The position numbers and the translations under genes were made by a program. From the NCBI RefSeq assembly GCF_000826655.1, contig NZ_JXJO01000010.1, forward strand, positions 168,059 to 232,058: a stretch of 64,000 nt of DNA, read 5' to 3'. Below, one piece after another: positions 52,954 to 60,282 of this stretch (within the stretch, counting starts at the first letter, position 1; each line of letters starts with the position of its first letter). This DNA comes from Psychroserpens damuponensis (lineage in GTDB: Bacteria > Bacteroidota > Bacteroidia > Flavobacteriales > Flavobacteriaceae). Under the pieces are notes generated by a model. It was given only the letters and a program-made list of their open reading frames with translations. It was not told the origin of the DNA and did not search any database.

Positions 52954-54709
52954 AACTAAATAACACAGTTAAATTTTCAACATCAATCCCAACCGATTGA
53001 TGTTGCTGTTTAACAGAAGCATGTTCTATAAATTGATCAGGAATCCCCAAAGTTTTCACAGGAATCTTATAATTATTTAATGCCGCAAATTCTAAAATTG
53101 CACTTCCAAAACCTCCAGAAATAGAACCATCTTCAACAGTGACGATTTCCGAATAAGTTGTAAATATGTTATGCAATAAATGCGCATCTAATGGTTTAAC
53201 AAAACGCATATCATAATGTGATATAACCTCATTATGATCACTATTTAAAATCGATTCCTCAATGGTAGTAGCAATAGCGCCAACGCTCAATACGGCTAAT
53301 GTTTTACCTTTTTTAAGTTGAATACCCTGTCCTATGTTTACTTCGGAAAAAGGCCGATTCCAATCTATGATAGTTCCACGACCTCTAGGATAACGAATAG
53401 CAATGGGATGCTTTAAACCCAATTGCGCTGTATACATTATATTACGAAGTTCAATTTCATTTCTAGGCGCACAAATAATCATATTTGGAATACACCTTAA
53501 ATAAGCCAAATCATAAACACCATGATGTGTAGCACCATCTTCACCAACTAAACCAGCACGATCTAAGCAAAAAATTACTGGTAAATTTTGCAACGCAACA
53601 TCATGAATCACTTGATCATAAGCACGCTGTAAAAACGTAGAGTAAATATTACAATAAACGGTTAAACCTTGTGTTACCATACCAGCAGATAACGTTACAG
53701 CATGTTGCTCTGCAATTCCAACGTCAAAGGCACGGTTGGGTATTTTTTCCATCATATATTTTAGTGAACTTCCTGTAGGCATTGCAGGTGTAATACCTAC
53801 AATGTTTTTATTTACTTTAGCAAGTTCAACAATAGTATGGCCAAAAACATCTTGAAATTTAGGTGGTTCTACTTCTTTTTTCTTCGGAAGAATATCACCT
53901 GTAACCGAATCAAATTTACCAGGAGCATGATATTTTACTTGATCATCTTCAGCCTGTTTTAAGCCTTTACCTTTGGTAGTAATAACATGGAGAAATTTTG
54001 GACCTTTAACCGATTTTAATCGCTCTAATTCTGAAATTAATAAGGATACATCATGACCATCAATAGGACCAGAATAATCAAAATTTAAAGCCTCAAAAAT
54101 ATTATCCTGCTTCTCTTTTCCTTTTTTAACATTGGTTAAATATTGTTTTAAAGCACCAACACTAGGATCGATACCTATTGCATTATCATTTAATATAACT
54201 AATAAATTGGCATTGGTAACTCCTGCATGATTGAGACCTTCAAAAGCCATTCCGCTAGCAATAGAAGCATCACCAATAACCGCAATGTGGTGTTTGTCTT
54301 CGCCTTTCAATTGAGAGGCAATTGCCATCCCTAAAGCTGCCGAAATTGAGGTAGATGAATGACCTACACCAAACGTATCATACTCACTTTCCTCACGATT
54401 TGGAAAACCACTAACACCACCTTTTTGTCTATTGGTATGAAAATTATCTCGTCGTCCTGTAAGTATTTTATGACCATAAGCTTGATGCCCAACATCCCAA
54501 ATAAGCTGGTCTTTTGGTGTATTAAACACATAATGTAAAGCCAAGGTCAATTCTACAACACCAAGACTTGCACCAAGATGTCCTTCTTTAGTAGCTACAA
54601 TATCAATAATAAATGCACGTAACTCTTTGGCGAGTTGAGGCAGTTCGGTTAGATTTAATTGTCTTAAATCTTGAGGAAAATTGATATGATCTAGAAGTCG
54701 TTTTTTCAC
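52931..54709 (-). CDS. dxs: 1-deoxy-D-xylulose-5-phosphate synthase
   Basis: 592 residues. Makes DXP from pyruvate and glyceraldehyde 3-phosphate with thiamine diphosphate, the entry to the MEP isoprenoid pathway. Visible are GHLGASLGVVELTLALHYVFNTPKDQLIWDVGHQAYGHKILTGR, the TPP site IGDASIASGMAFEGLNHAG, DGHDV, AEQHAVTLSAGM and DRAGLVGEDGATHHGVYD. Full length and intact. It is slightly shorter than the E. coli enzyme, as in other Bacteroidota. Confidence 0.95.
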   Translation of the reverse strand: MKKRLLDHINFPQDLRQLNLTELPQLAKELRAFIIDIVATKEGHLGASLGVVELTLALHYVFNTPKDQLIWDVGHQAYGHKILTGRRDNFHTNRQKGGVSGFPNREESEYDTFGVGHSSTSISAALGMAIASQLKGEDKHHIAVIGDASIASGMAFEGLNHAGVTNANLLVILNDNAIGIDPSVGALKQYLTNVKKGKEKQDNIFEALNFDYSGPIDGHDVSLLISELERLKSVKGPKFLHVITTKGKGLKQAEDDQVKYHAPGKFDSVTGDILPKKKEVEPPKFQDVFGHTIVELAKVNKNIVGITPAMPTGSSLKYMMEKIPNRAFDVGIAEQHAVTLSAGMVTQGLTVYCNIYSTFLQRAYDQVIHDVALQNLPVIFCLDRAGLVGEDGATHHGVYDLAYLRCIPNMIICAPRNEIELRNIMYTAQLGLKHPIAIRYPRGRGTIIDWNRPFSEVNIGQGIQLKKGKTLAVLSVGAIATTIEESILNSDHNEVISHYDMRFVKPLDAHLLHNIFTTYSEIVTVEDGSISGGFGSAILEFAALNNYKIPVKTLGIPDQFIEHASVKQQHQSVGIDVENLTVLFSSIALRLK

Positions 54710-54731
54710 AGTGTAAAAATACGAGAATTAA

Positions 54732-54995
54732 TTAGTCTTGTATATTAAAGATGATGGGTAAGTTATATATGATTTCTATAGTGTCTCCATGATATTTTCC
54801 TGGTGTAAATTGAGGTAATAATTCAATCACCCGTTTCGCCTCTTTTTCAAAGAATTTATGTGCAGCTCTAACTAATATAGTTATCACTAAACCAGAATCA
54901 TCAATTGTAAATTGAGTATAAATGCGTTGTTTTCTACACAAGTCTTTGAGATGGAGAGCGAGTAATGCGTTTTCATGATTGAATGGTTTTAGTAA
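54732..54995 (-). pseudogene. C-terminal fragment of an energy transducer TonB-like protein
   Basis: On the minus strand, from a stop at ~54996 to a stop at 54732, the frame reads a recognisable TonB C-terminal domain: IYTQFTIDDSGLVITILVRAAHKFFEKEAKRVIELLPQFTPGKYHG, IEIIYNLPIIFNIQ. There is no ATG; the only in-frame start is a TTG at 54941. Transmembrane and Pro-rich spacer regions are missing. Best read as the degraded tail of a TonB or TonB_C-containing gene, 23 bp upstream of dxs. Confidence 0.7.
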
Positions 54996-55069
54996 TTATT
55001 GAGCATCAAATTTCTTGTCGACATGTAATGCGATTGAATTCTTTTAAATAGAATTGTATTTTTACACCT

Positions 55070-55519
55070 ATGAAAAATCCGTTTGACGACACCTACTACA
55101 TGAAAAAAGCTTTGCAAGAAGCACAAGACGCTTTTGATAAAGGAGAAATTCCAGTTGGCGCAGTTATAGTTATTAAGGACAGAATCATCGCAAGAGCCCA
55201 TAATCTCACAGAACTTTTAAATGATGTCACTGCTCATGCAGAAATGCAAGCCATTACAGCAGCAGCTAATTTTCTTGGTGGAAAATATTTAACCAATTGT
55301 ACGCTCTACGTTACTTTAGAGCCTTGCCAAATGTGTGCAGGTGCGCTATATTGGAGTCAGATTTCTAAAATAGTTTATGGTGCACGAGATGAAGAACGTG
55401 GTTGCATTGCGTTAAACACAAAATTGCACCCTAAAACTAAACTAATTGGAGGTGTTTTAGCCGATGAGGCCTCGTCATTATTAAAACGTTTTTTTATAGA
55501 GAAACGTAATTTGAATTAA
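55070..55519 (+). CDS. tadA: tRNA-specific adenosine deaminase
   Basis: 149 residues. Cytidine-deaminase fold with zinc ligands in HAEMQAI (catalytic Glu) and PCQMCAGAL; N-terminal MKKALQEAQDAFDKGEIPVGAVIV is typical of TadA, which converts A34 to inosine in tRNA-Arg(ACG). KIVYGARDEERGC and the basic C-terminal helix (LLKRFFIEKRN) also fit. Standard length. Confidence 0.92.
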   Translation: MKNPFDDTYYMKKALQEAQDAFDKGEIPVGAVIVIKDRIIARAHNLTELLNDVTAHAEMQAITAAANFLGGKYLTNCTLYVTLEPCQMCAGALYWSQISKIVYGARDEERGCIALNTKLHPKTKLIGGVLADEASSLLKRFFIEKRNLN

Positions 55520-55540
55520 CAAATCTTATGTTGTTTCCTG

Positions 55541-55875
55541 CAAGGTGTCTAAAACCTTGTAGGTATTAAGCCTAAAACACTATTTGTATTATTACGTGTT
55601 GATGTTCTTGTTTCAGTACCTACTGTACTGAGGTGGAAATCCCCAAATTTCGAGACTTGAAATTAAAGTCACGCAAAAAATAACCACGTCATCCTTGACT
55701 ACGACAAGCTCATTATTGGAAAAAGAAGGCGCATCAAAACCCTAGAACTAAAAAATTTAAATATAGCCAAAGCCTGCGTTAAGGATGGAAGGATTGTTGG
55801 AGCTCCTCGCAGAGAGCGACTCCTGAGAGCCTGACCTTATACCTACAAGGTTTTAAGGACCTTGAAGGTATAAGG
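55541..55875. repeat. MITE-like element bounded by 26-bp inverted repeats
   Basis: The 26 bp at 55541-55566 and the complement of 55839-55864 agree at 23 positions, and each arm itself contains CAAGGT...ACCTTG. The right end folds into a long hairpin (CCTTATACCT at 55835 with AGGTATAAGG at 55866). The interior has no gene but includes AGCCTGCGTTAAGGATGGAAGG (split here as AGCCTGCGTTAAGG at 55771 then ATGGAAGG) and GAGAGCCTGACC, which I recall as a recurrent intergenic motif in Flavobacteriaceae, possibly a structured RNA. This fills most of the 425-bp gap between tadA and the cold-shock gene. Confidence 0.6.
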
Positions 55876-55893
55876 TAACGCCCAAAAAAACAT

Positions 55894-55921
55894 AAAAAAA
55901 CGCCTAACTTTCGTTAGACGT
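55894..55921 (-). terminator. Terminator of the cold-shock gene
   Basis: On the minus strand ACGTCTAAC/GTTAGGCGT (one G-U) with a GAAA loop and T7. Confidence 0.92.
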
Positions 55922-55944
55922 TGAAACTGTATAAAGTATATCTC

Positions 55945-56136
55945 TTAGAGAACTTGTACGTTAGCCGCAACCATTCCTTTTCTTCCTTCTTCTTCTGTGT
56001 ACTCTACATTATCGCCTTCACGAAGTTCAACACCATTAAGGTTTGATACGTGTACGAAAATGTCTTTTCCTGTTTCTTCGTTGGTAATGAATCCAAATCC
56101 TTTAGAATCATTGTAAAATTTAACTGTTCCAGTCAT
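55945..56136 (-). CDS. cspA: Cold-shock domain protein
   Basis: 63 residues, single OB-fold cold-shock domain with RNA-binding motifs RNP1 (KGFGFIT) and RNP2 (DIFVHVS) after MTGTVKFYNDS. Acts as an RNA chaperone. The Bacteroidota form with EGDNVEYTEEEGRKGMVAANVQVL is typical. The leader is short if the TACCTTTG box at 56160-56167 is the promoter. Confidence 0.93.
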   Translation of the reverse strand: MTGTVKFYNDSKGFGFITNEETGKDIFVHVSNLNGVELREGDNVEYTEEEGRKGMVAANVQVL

Positions 56137-56159
56137 TATAAAATATATTAATTAAGATA

Positions 56160-56167
56160 CAAAGGTA
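56160..56167 (-). promoter_or_regulatory. Possible -7 box of the cold-shock gene
   Basis: TACCTTTG on the minus strand, 24 bp upstream of the start; no convincing TTG at -33. Confidence 0.35.
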
Positions 56168-56271
56168 AAATTAAAAATGATTCTGAATGTAAATAAATTA
56201 AGATTTTTATCTTAATGATTTGAATTTTATGCTTATGATCAAAATAACTGCGGAAATTTTAAAACTTCAAA

Positions 56272-56508
56272 TTATTGCTTTTCCCTTTTTTGATTGTCTC
56301 TCATTTTATCGAGATTCTCTTGAGTGAGCATATAATCTTTAATATTTTTATCTTTCCAACGATGGTACCCAAATAACGGAAACACCACTGCAAAGAGGCC
56401 TAAAACACCAAAGCCAATCAATTTTTGAGAGTAAGCTAGGTCTAGAAAATAACCGCATAAAATACTTCCTAATGAAGCTAAAAGAGCAGTAAGAATAATG
56501 TATTTCAT
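56272..56508 (-). CDS. Small two-span membrane protein, 78 aa
   Basis: Two hydrophobic segments (residues ~3-24 and ~31-48) followed by HRWKDKNIKDYMLTQENLDKMRDNQKREKQ, a charged cytoplasmic helix. The pattern is that of small conserved flavobacterial membrane proteins of unknown function. It stands alone between the cold-shock and hydrolase genes. Confidence 0.65.
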   Translation of the reverse strand: MKYIILTALLASLGSILCGYFLDLAYSQKLIGFGVLGLFAVVFPLFGYHRWKDKNIKDYMLTQENLDKMRDNQKREKQ

Positions 56509-56675
56509 ATCTAAAATATTGTAAACTTATTTTTGTGGACAGGCTGTTAATTTTAAGGTTGTCGATGATGTGTTCATATATAATTAGTTTTATTGGTTAA
56601 GTCTAAGTTAACAAAAGAAAACTAACCTGAGGAAAATTCGTGTAATTTTTTGAGCATAGATACTTTTGTAGCCAG

Positions 56676-57644
56676 TTATTCTATTTCATGGTGAGATAAA
56701 AAATCTAAAATGAGTTTTCCAACTTCTCTAGTTTTTTCCTCAGCAGCAAAATGACCAGCATCTAATAAATATAAGTCTGCATTTGGTAAATCTCTTAAAT
56801 AAGCTTTTGCTCCTTTATAATTGAATTTCAAATCTTTTTTTCCCCAAACTATTAAAGTTTTTGGTTGATTCTCTCTCAACATCTTTTGCCATTTTGGATA
56901 CCGAATTAAATTATTATTGTAATCTTTAAATAGTTGCACTTGAATTTCTCTATCACTTTTAGATCTTAAAAATGCTAAATCGTGTGTCCAAGCATCTGGA
57001 CTTTGAATGTTGATATTTGTGCTATCTAAATCAAATAAATATTGTTTATTTATTATAGCATTTTTACTAGTTAAGCTATATAAAAAATCGTACTTTACTT
57101 GTGATGTATCAGTTTGTGCCGTTCTAAAAAAATCTTGTCGTTTAGGGGTTAAACCGTCTAAATAGGCATTGGCATTCTGAACAATTAGAGCTTCTATTCG
57201 TTTGGGGTTTTTCATCATCATTCTATAACCCACAGGAGCTCCAAAATCTTGCATGTACAGAACGTAATTCTTAATTTGTAACTTATCTATTAGTTGCTCT
57301 GTATAATCTGATAATAGATCAAAAGTATATGTTGTAGTTGCTGGATCTAAATGCGTACTGTAACCCGAACCTAAATTATCTGGTGCAATCACATGATAAT
57401 GAGTTGCCAACATAGGAATAAGATTCCTGTAAGAATGTGAAGACGACGGATACCCATGAAGCAATACAATTGTTGGTTTGCTTTTATCTCCTGCTTCTCT
57501 ATAAAACAGTTTTACACTATCAATTTCTACATAATTATACGTTGTGGCTGGAGGCAAAAAGAATTGTTTTTTAGTATCTTCTAATTTACTCTGGCAGCCT
57601 AATAAGGATAGCGAGACTAGTAAAATTATTACAATATGCTTCAT
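56676..57644 (-). CDS. Lipoprotein alpha/beta hydrolase, haloalkane-dehalogenase/epoxide-hydrolase-like (copy 2)
   Basis: 322 residues. Lipobox LLGC (Cys17). The alpha/beta fold shows VLLHGYPSSSHSYR (oxyanion HG), then a nucleophile elbow MQDFGAPVG in which Asp replaces Ser, as in haloalkane dehalogenases and epoxide hydrolases, a helical cap and the catalytic histidine in DAGHFAAEE. The Asp nucleophile predicts cleavage of halide, epoxide or ester through an alkyl-enzyme. It is a paralogue of the gene immediately upstream (9-bp gap), so the pair arose by tandem duplication and is co-transcribed. Membrane-anchored forms of such enzymes are uncommon. Substrate unknown. Confidence 0.8.
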   Translation of the reverse strand: MKHIVIILLVSLSLLGCQSKLEDTKKQFFLPPATTYNYVEIDSVKLFYREAGDKSKPTIVLLHGYPSSSHSYRNLIPMLATHYHVIAPDNLGSGYSTHLDPATTTYTFDLLSDYTEQLIDKLQIKNYVLYMQDFGAPVGYRMMMKNPKRIEALIVQNANAYLDGLTPKRQDFFRTAQTDTSQVKYDFLYSLTSKNAIINKQYLFDLDSTNINIQSPDAWTHDLAFLRSKSDREIQVQLFKDYNNNLIRYPKWQKMLRENQPKTLIVWGKKDLKFNYKGAKAYLRDLPNADLYLLDAGHFAAEEKTREVGKLILDFLSHHEIE

Positions 57645-57653
57645 ACTAAATAT

Positions 57654-58634
57654 TTATTTATTTTGATTTCTCATAAAATTTCTAATGCTTTCAATAATAG
57701 CATCACCTTCTTCTTCAAGAGCAAAATGGCCTGTATCATAAATATTGTAATCTATGTTTTTGACATCCTTTTTAAATGCTTTGGCTCCACTTTCAGGAAA
57801 AAAAGCATCGTTTTTACCCCAAACTATTAATAATGGTGGCTGATTTTCTCTTAAATATTGCTGCCATTTTGGATACAATTTCACGTTATTTTGATAATCA
57901 TAAAACAAATCTAAATTTACGGCATGTGCGTTTGGTCTAGACAATCTTAAGAAATCTAAATTATAACTATCTGGATCTACAGTTTCAATATCTCTAACAC
58001 CATGTGTATATTGCCATTTTAAACCCTCTAAAGAAAAGGCAGGTAACAAAGCGTCTTCGGTTTCTTTAGTTCTATGTTTCCAAAGCTTTCTTATGCCAGC
58101 CCAAGCCTCTCCTAGACCTTCTTCATAAGCATTTCCGTTTTGGTTGATGATTGCTGTAATTCTTTCAGGATGTGCAGTAGCTAATCTAAAACCAATAGGC
58201 GCACCATAATCTTGAATCATTATAGCATAAGAGTTAATCTCTTTTTGCTCTAAAAATAAATTTACCGTTGTGGCTATATTATCAAACGTGTACTCGTAAG
58301 TATTAGCATCTGGAAAATCACTATTACCAAAACCAGGATAATCAGGTGCAATTAAATGAAATTCGTTAGATAGTTGTGCTAACACTTTTCTATACTGGTA
58401 TGATGATGCTGGAAAACCGTGGAGTAAAACAATAGTCGGGTTTTTAGAATCACCAGCTTCTCTATATGCTATGTTTATTCCGTTTACCGCTAATGTTTTA
58501 TATTTTACTGTTGATTTTTCACTTGTAACTTTAAGTATTGTTGTTTTTGAAAGTTGATCTGTTTCTGAGGTTACTTCCTCTTTACAGGATATAAACAATA
58601 CAACAGTACTTAATAGTATGACTAAATTTTTCAT
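57654..58634 (-). CDS. Lipoprotein alpha/beta hydrolase, haloalkane-dehalogenase/epoxide-hydrolase-like (copy 1)
   Basis: 326 residues. Lipobox FISC (Cys17), acidic linker, then VLLHGFPASSYQYR, Asp-type nucleophile elbow IQDYGAPIGF, GKNDAFFPESGA and catalytic His in DTGHFALEE. It shares order and motifs with the next gene downstream. It lies beyond the terminator of the SDR gene, so the hydrolases have a promoter of their own between 58634 and 58688. Joint action with the TetR-controlled SDR (alcohol from hydrolysis, then oxidation) is an attractive but unproven idea. Confidence 0.8.
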   Translation of the reverse strand: MKNLVILLSTVVLFISCKEEVTSETDQLSKTTILKVTSEKSTVKYKTLAVNGINIAYREAGDSKNPTIVLLHGFPASSYQYRKVLAQLSNEFHLIAPDYPGFGNSDFPDANTYEYTFDNIATTVNLFLEQKEINSYAIMIQDYGAPIGFRLATAHPERITAIINQNGNAYEEGLGEAWAGIRKLWKHRTKETEDALLPAFSLEGLKWQYTHGVRDIETVDPDSYNLDFLRLSRPNAHAVNLDLFYDYQNNVKLYPKWQQYLRENQPPLLIVWGKNDAFFPESGAKAFKKDVKNIDYNIYDTGHFALEEEGDAIIESIRNFMRNQNK

Positions 58635-58687
58635 AGTTTGAATTCAAATTCAAATCTCAAAATCATTTTGAGATTTATTAAAAAGAA

Positions 58688-58721
58688 AAGCCATAACCGA
58701 AATGAGTTAGGATTATGGCTT
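58688..58721 (-). terminator. Terminator of the SDR gene
   Basis: Minus-strand stem AAGCCATAA(T)CC with GGTTATGGCTT, one bulge, then TTCTTTTT. Confidence 0.75.
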
Positions 58722-58740
58722 CATAATTATTTTGAGGGTT

Positions 58741-59487
58741 TTAATTTCTACCAGCCATCACACCTCCATCGGTATCCCAAATAGCACCTGTTACCCAAGC
58801 AGCTTTATCTGATAATAAAAAGACAATACTATTGGCTACATCTTCCGATTCACCAAAACGACCAATTGGGTGAAAACCGTTAAAGCCAACCAATGCTTCT
58901 TTAGCAGCTTCTTCACCACCAAAAACACCATGATAAACAGGCGTGTTTACTAGGGCAGGAGAAACTGCATTCACACGAATATTATCTTCTGCCAATTCCA
59001 TAGCCAAATGTTGTGTTAGTGAATGTAAACCTGCTTTTTGCATAGAATATGCAGAAGATGGTGTTGCTTTTACAGCTTGTTGTGCCCACATAGAACCTAC
59101 GTTTACAATTGATCCGCCTTGTGTAGCTTTCATTTTTTTAGCTGCACTTTGAGTGATAAAAAAGAACCCTCTGTTTAAATCTTGATACGAGTTATAATCT
59201 TCCATAGTATGATCTAAAAAAGGTTTAGGGCCAAAAATCCCAGAAGCATTTACTAAATAGTCTAAGTTATCTAAACCATCAATTTTAGCTATTAAAGCAT
59301 CTACTTCTGTTGTATCAGAGATATTTGCTGTGTGTTTCACTAAGTTTGGAGCGTCTGCAACTTTATCAGTATTTCTACCAACAACATGTACTGTTGCACC
59401 ACCTTCTAACAACGCATTTGTTGTTGCATTACCTATTCCGCTTGTTCCGCCAATTACTAAGGCTACTTTGTTTTCAAATTCTTTCAT
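58741..59487 (-). CDS. Short-chain dehydrogenase/reductase
   Basis: 248 residues, classical SDR. Cofactor site GGTSGIGNA (residues 13-21), NASG in place of NAG, catalytic Ser in VNVGSM, YSMQK (Tyr-x3-Lys) and C-terminal GGVMAGRN. Arg38-like residue in VVGRNTDKV suggests NADP preference, weakly. A TetR-type regulator gene lies directly upstream and a TetR operator (59515-59532) sits 28 bp before the start, so it is probably repressed until an inducer is present. Confidence 0.9.
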   Translation of the reverse strand: MKEFENKVALVIGGTSGIGNATTNALLEGGATVHVVGRNTDKVADAPNLVKHTANISDTTEVDALIAKIDGLDNLDYLVNASGIFGPKPFLDHTMEDYNSYQDLNRGFFFITQSAAKKMKATQGGSIVNVGSMWAQQAVKATPSSAYSMQKAGLHSLTQHLAMELAEDNIRVNAVSPALVNTPVYHGVFGGEEAAKEALVGFNGFHPIGRFGESEDVANSIVFLLSDKAAWVTGAIWDTDGGVMAGRN

Positions 59488-59514
59488 TTTATTTTTTATT
59501 TAAGTGTTAAAATT

Positions 59515-59532
59515 AGACAGACAAGTCTGTCT
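59515..59532. promoter_or_regulatory. TetR-type operator before the SDR gene
   Basis: AGACAGACAAGTCTGTCT is an 18-bp palindrome except for its central two bases. Its core CAGACAAGTCTGTCT (59518-59532) differs by one base from the site upstream of the regulator gene at 60144-60158. Confidence 0.8.
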
Positions 59533-59550
59533 TTGTTTGTTCAAATTTTT

Positions 59551-60114
59551 TTAAGCTATTATTTTTTTACATAAATTTTTAGACTCTATAATAGGCCAAT
59601 CTTGTTGATGCAGGTGACTTTCTCCAACGGCACTTTCATACAGTAAATATATTTGTCTTGCAAGAGAATTTACTTGTTCACTTTTGACATGCTCCAAATT
59701 ACTGGTAATCAATCTTTTTATAATAGCTATAAAATCGTTTTTTTGAGATTGAATTTCATTCCTTATCATCTCATTATCTTTTGGAATTTCTGAAACGGTT
59801 TTAATACACCAACATCCATTAAAATCTTTATCTTGATAAAACAGTTGAAGGAAATCGAATATTGCTAATATCTGGTCTTTTCCAGTTGGTTTAGAGGTTG
59901 TGAAATTTTCGAAATCCTTTAGAAAATTAATATTCTTGTGCTGAAGATATGCCAGACAAATCTCTTCTTTAGATTTAAAATGATTATATAATGTTGCCTT
60001 AGCAATGCCTGCTTCCGCTATAATTTGATTGATACCTGTAGAATTATACCCATTCTTATAAAATAAAAATGAGGCTGTTTCTGTAATTCTATGTTTTACT
60101 TCGGTATGTTTCAT
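59551..60114 (-). CDS. TetR/AcrR-family transcriptional regulator
   Basis: 187 residues from the ATG at 60114 (MKHTEVKHRITETA). An in-frame ATG at 60150 would give 199 residues but would place the start inside the operator palindrome, so the inner start is preferred. N-terminal HTH: FLFYKNGYNSTGINQIIAEAGIAKATLYNHFKSKEEI. The rest is the ligand-binding helical domain, with WCIKTVSEIP and two cysteines or more. Operators upstream of itself and upstream of the SDR gene indicate autoregulation and control of SDR. Confidence 0.9.
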   Translation of the reverse strand: MKHTEVKHRITETASFLFYKNGYNSTGINQIIAEAGIAKATLYNHFKSKEEICLAYLQHKNINFLKDFENFTTSKPTGKDQILAIFDFLQLFYQDKDFNGCWCIKTVSEIPKDNEMIRNEIQSQKNDFIAIIKRLITSNLEHVKSEQVNSLARQIYLLYESAVGESHLHQQDWPIIESKNLCKKIIA

Positions 60115-60143
60115 GATGCAAATATATAAAATATTTTTAAAAA

Positions 60144-60158
60144 CAGACAAGTTTGTCT
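60144..60158. promoter_or_regulatory. TetR-type operator before the regulator gene
   Basis: CAGACAAGTTTGTCT, containing the perfect palindrome AGACAA-GT-TTGTCT apart from the centre, 30 bp upstream of the chosen tetR start. One base different from the operator at 59518-59532. Confidence 0.8.
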
Positions 60159-60282
60159 ATTTCTGTTTGTTTGGTTTTAACTTTCACTTATCATAAGTAA
60201 ATCTTTATGTAGACCTTACTTATGAATTTACGAAAAAAATACTGGTAATTTATTTATATTCAATTAATTAGACAGTACGTAT

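Noticed and set aside
55670..55828. Basic ~50-codon ORF inside the MITE-like repeat
   Set aside because: No start codon in a sensible place, and its sequence follows the recurrent nucleotide motif and hairpins, so structure rather than coding explains it.
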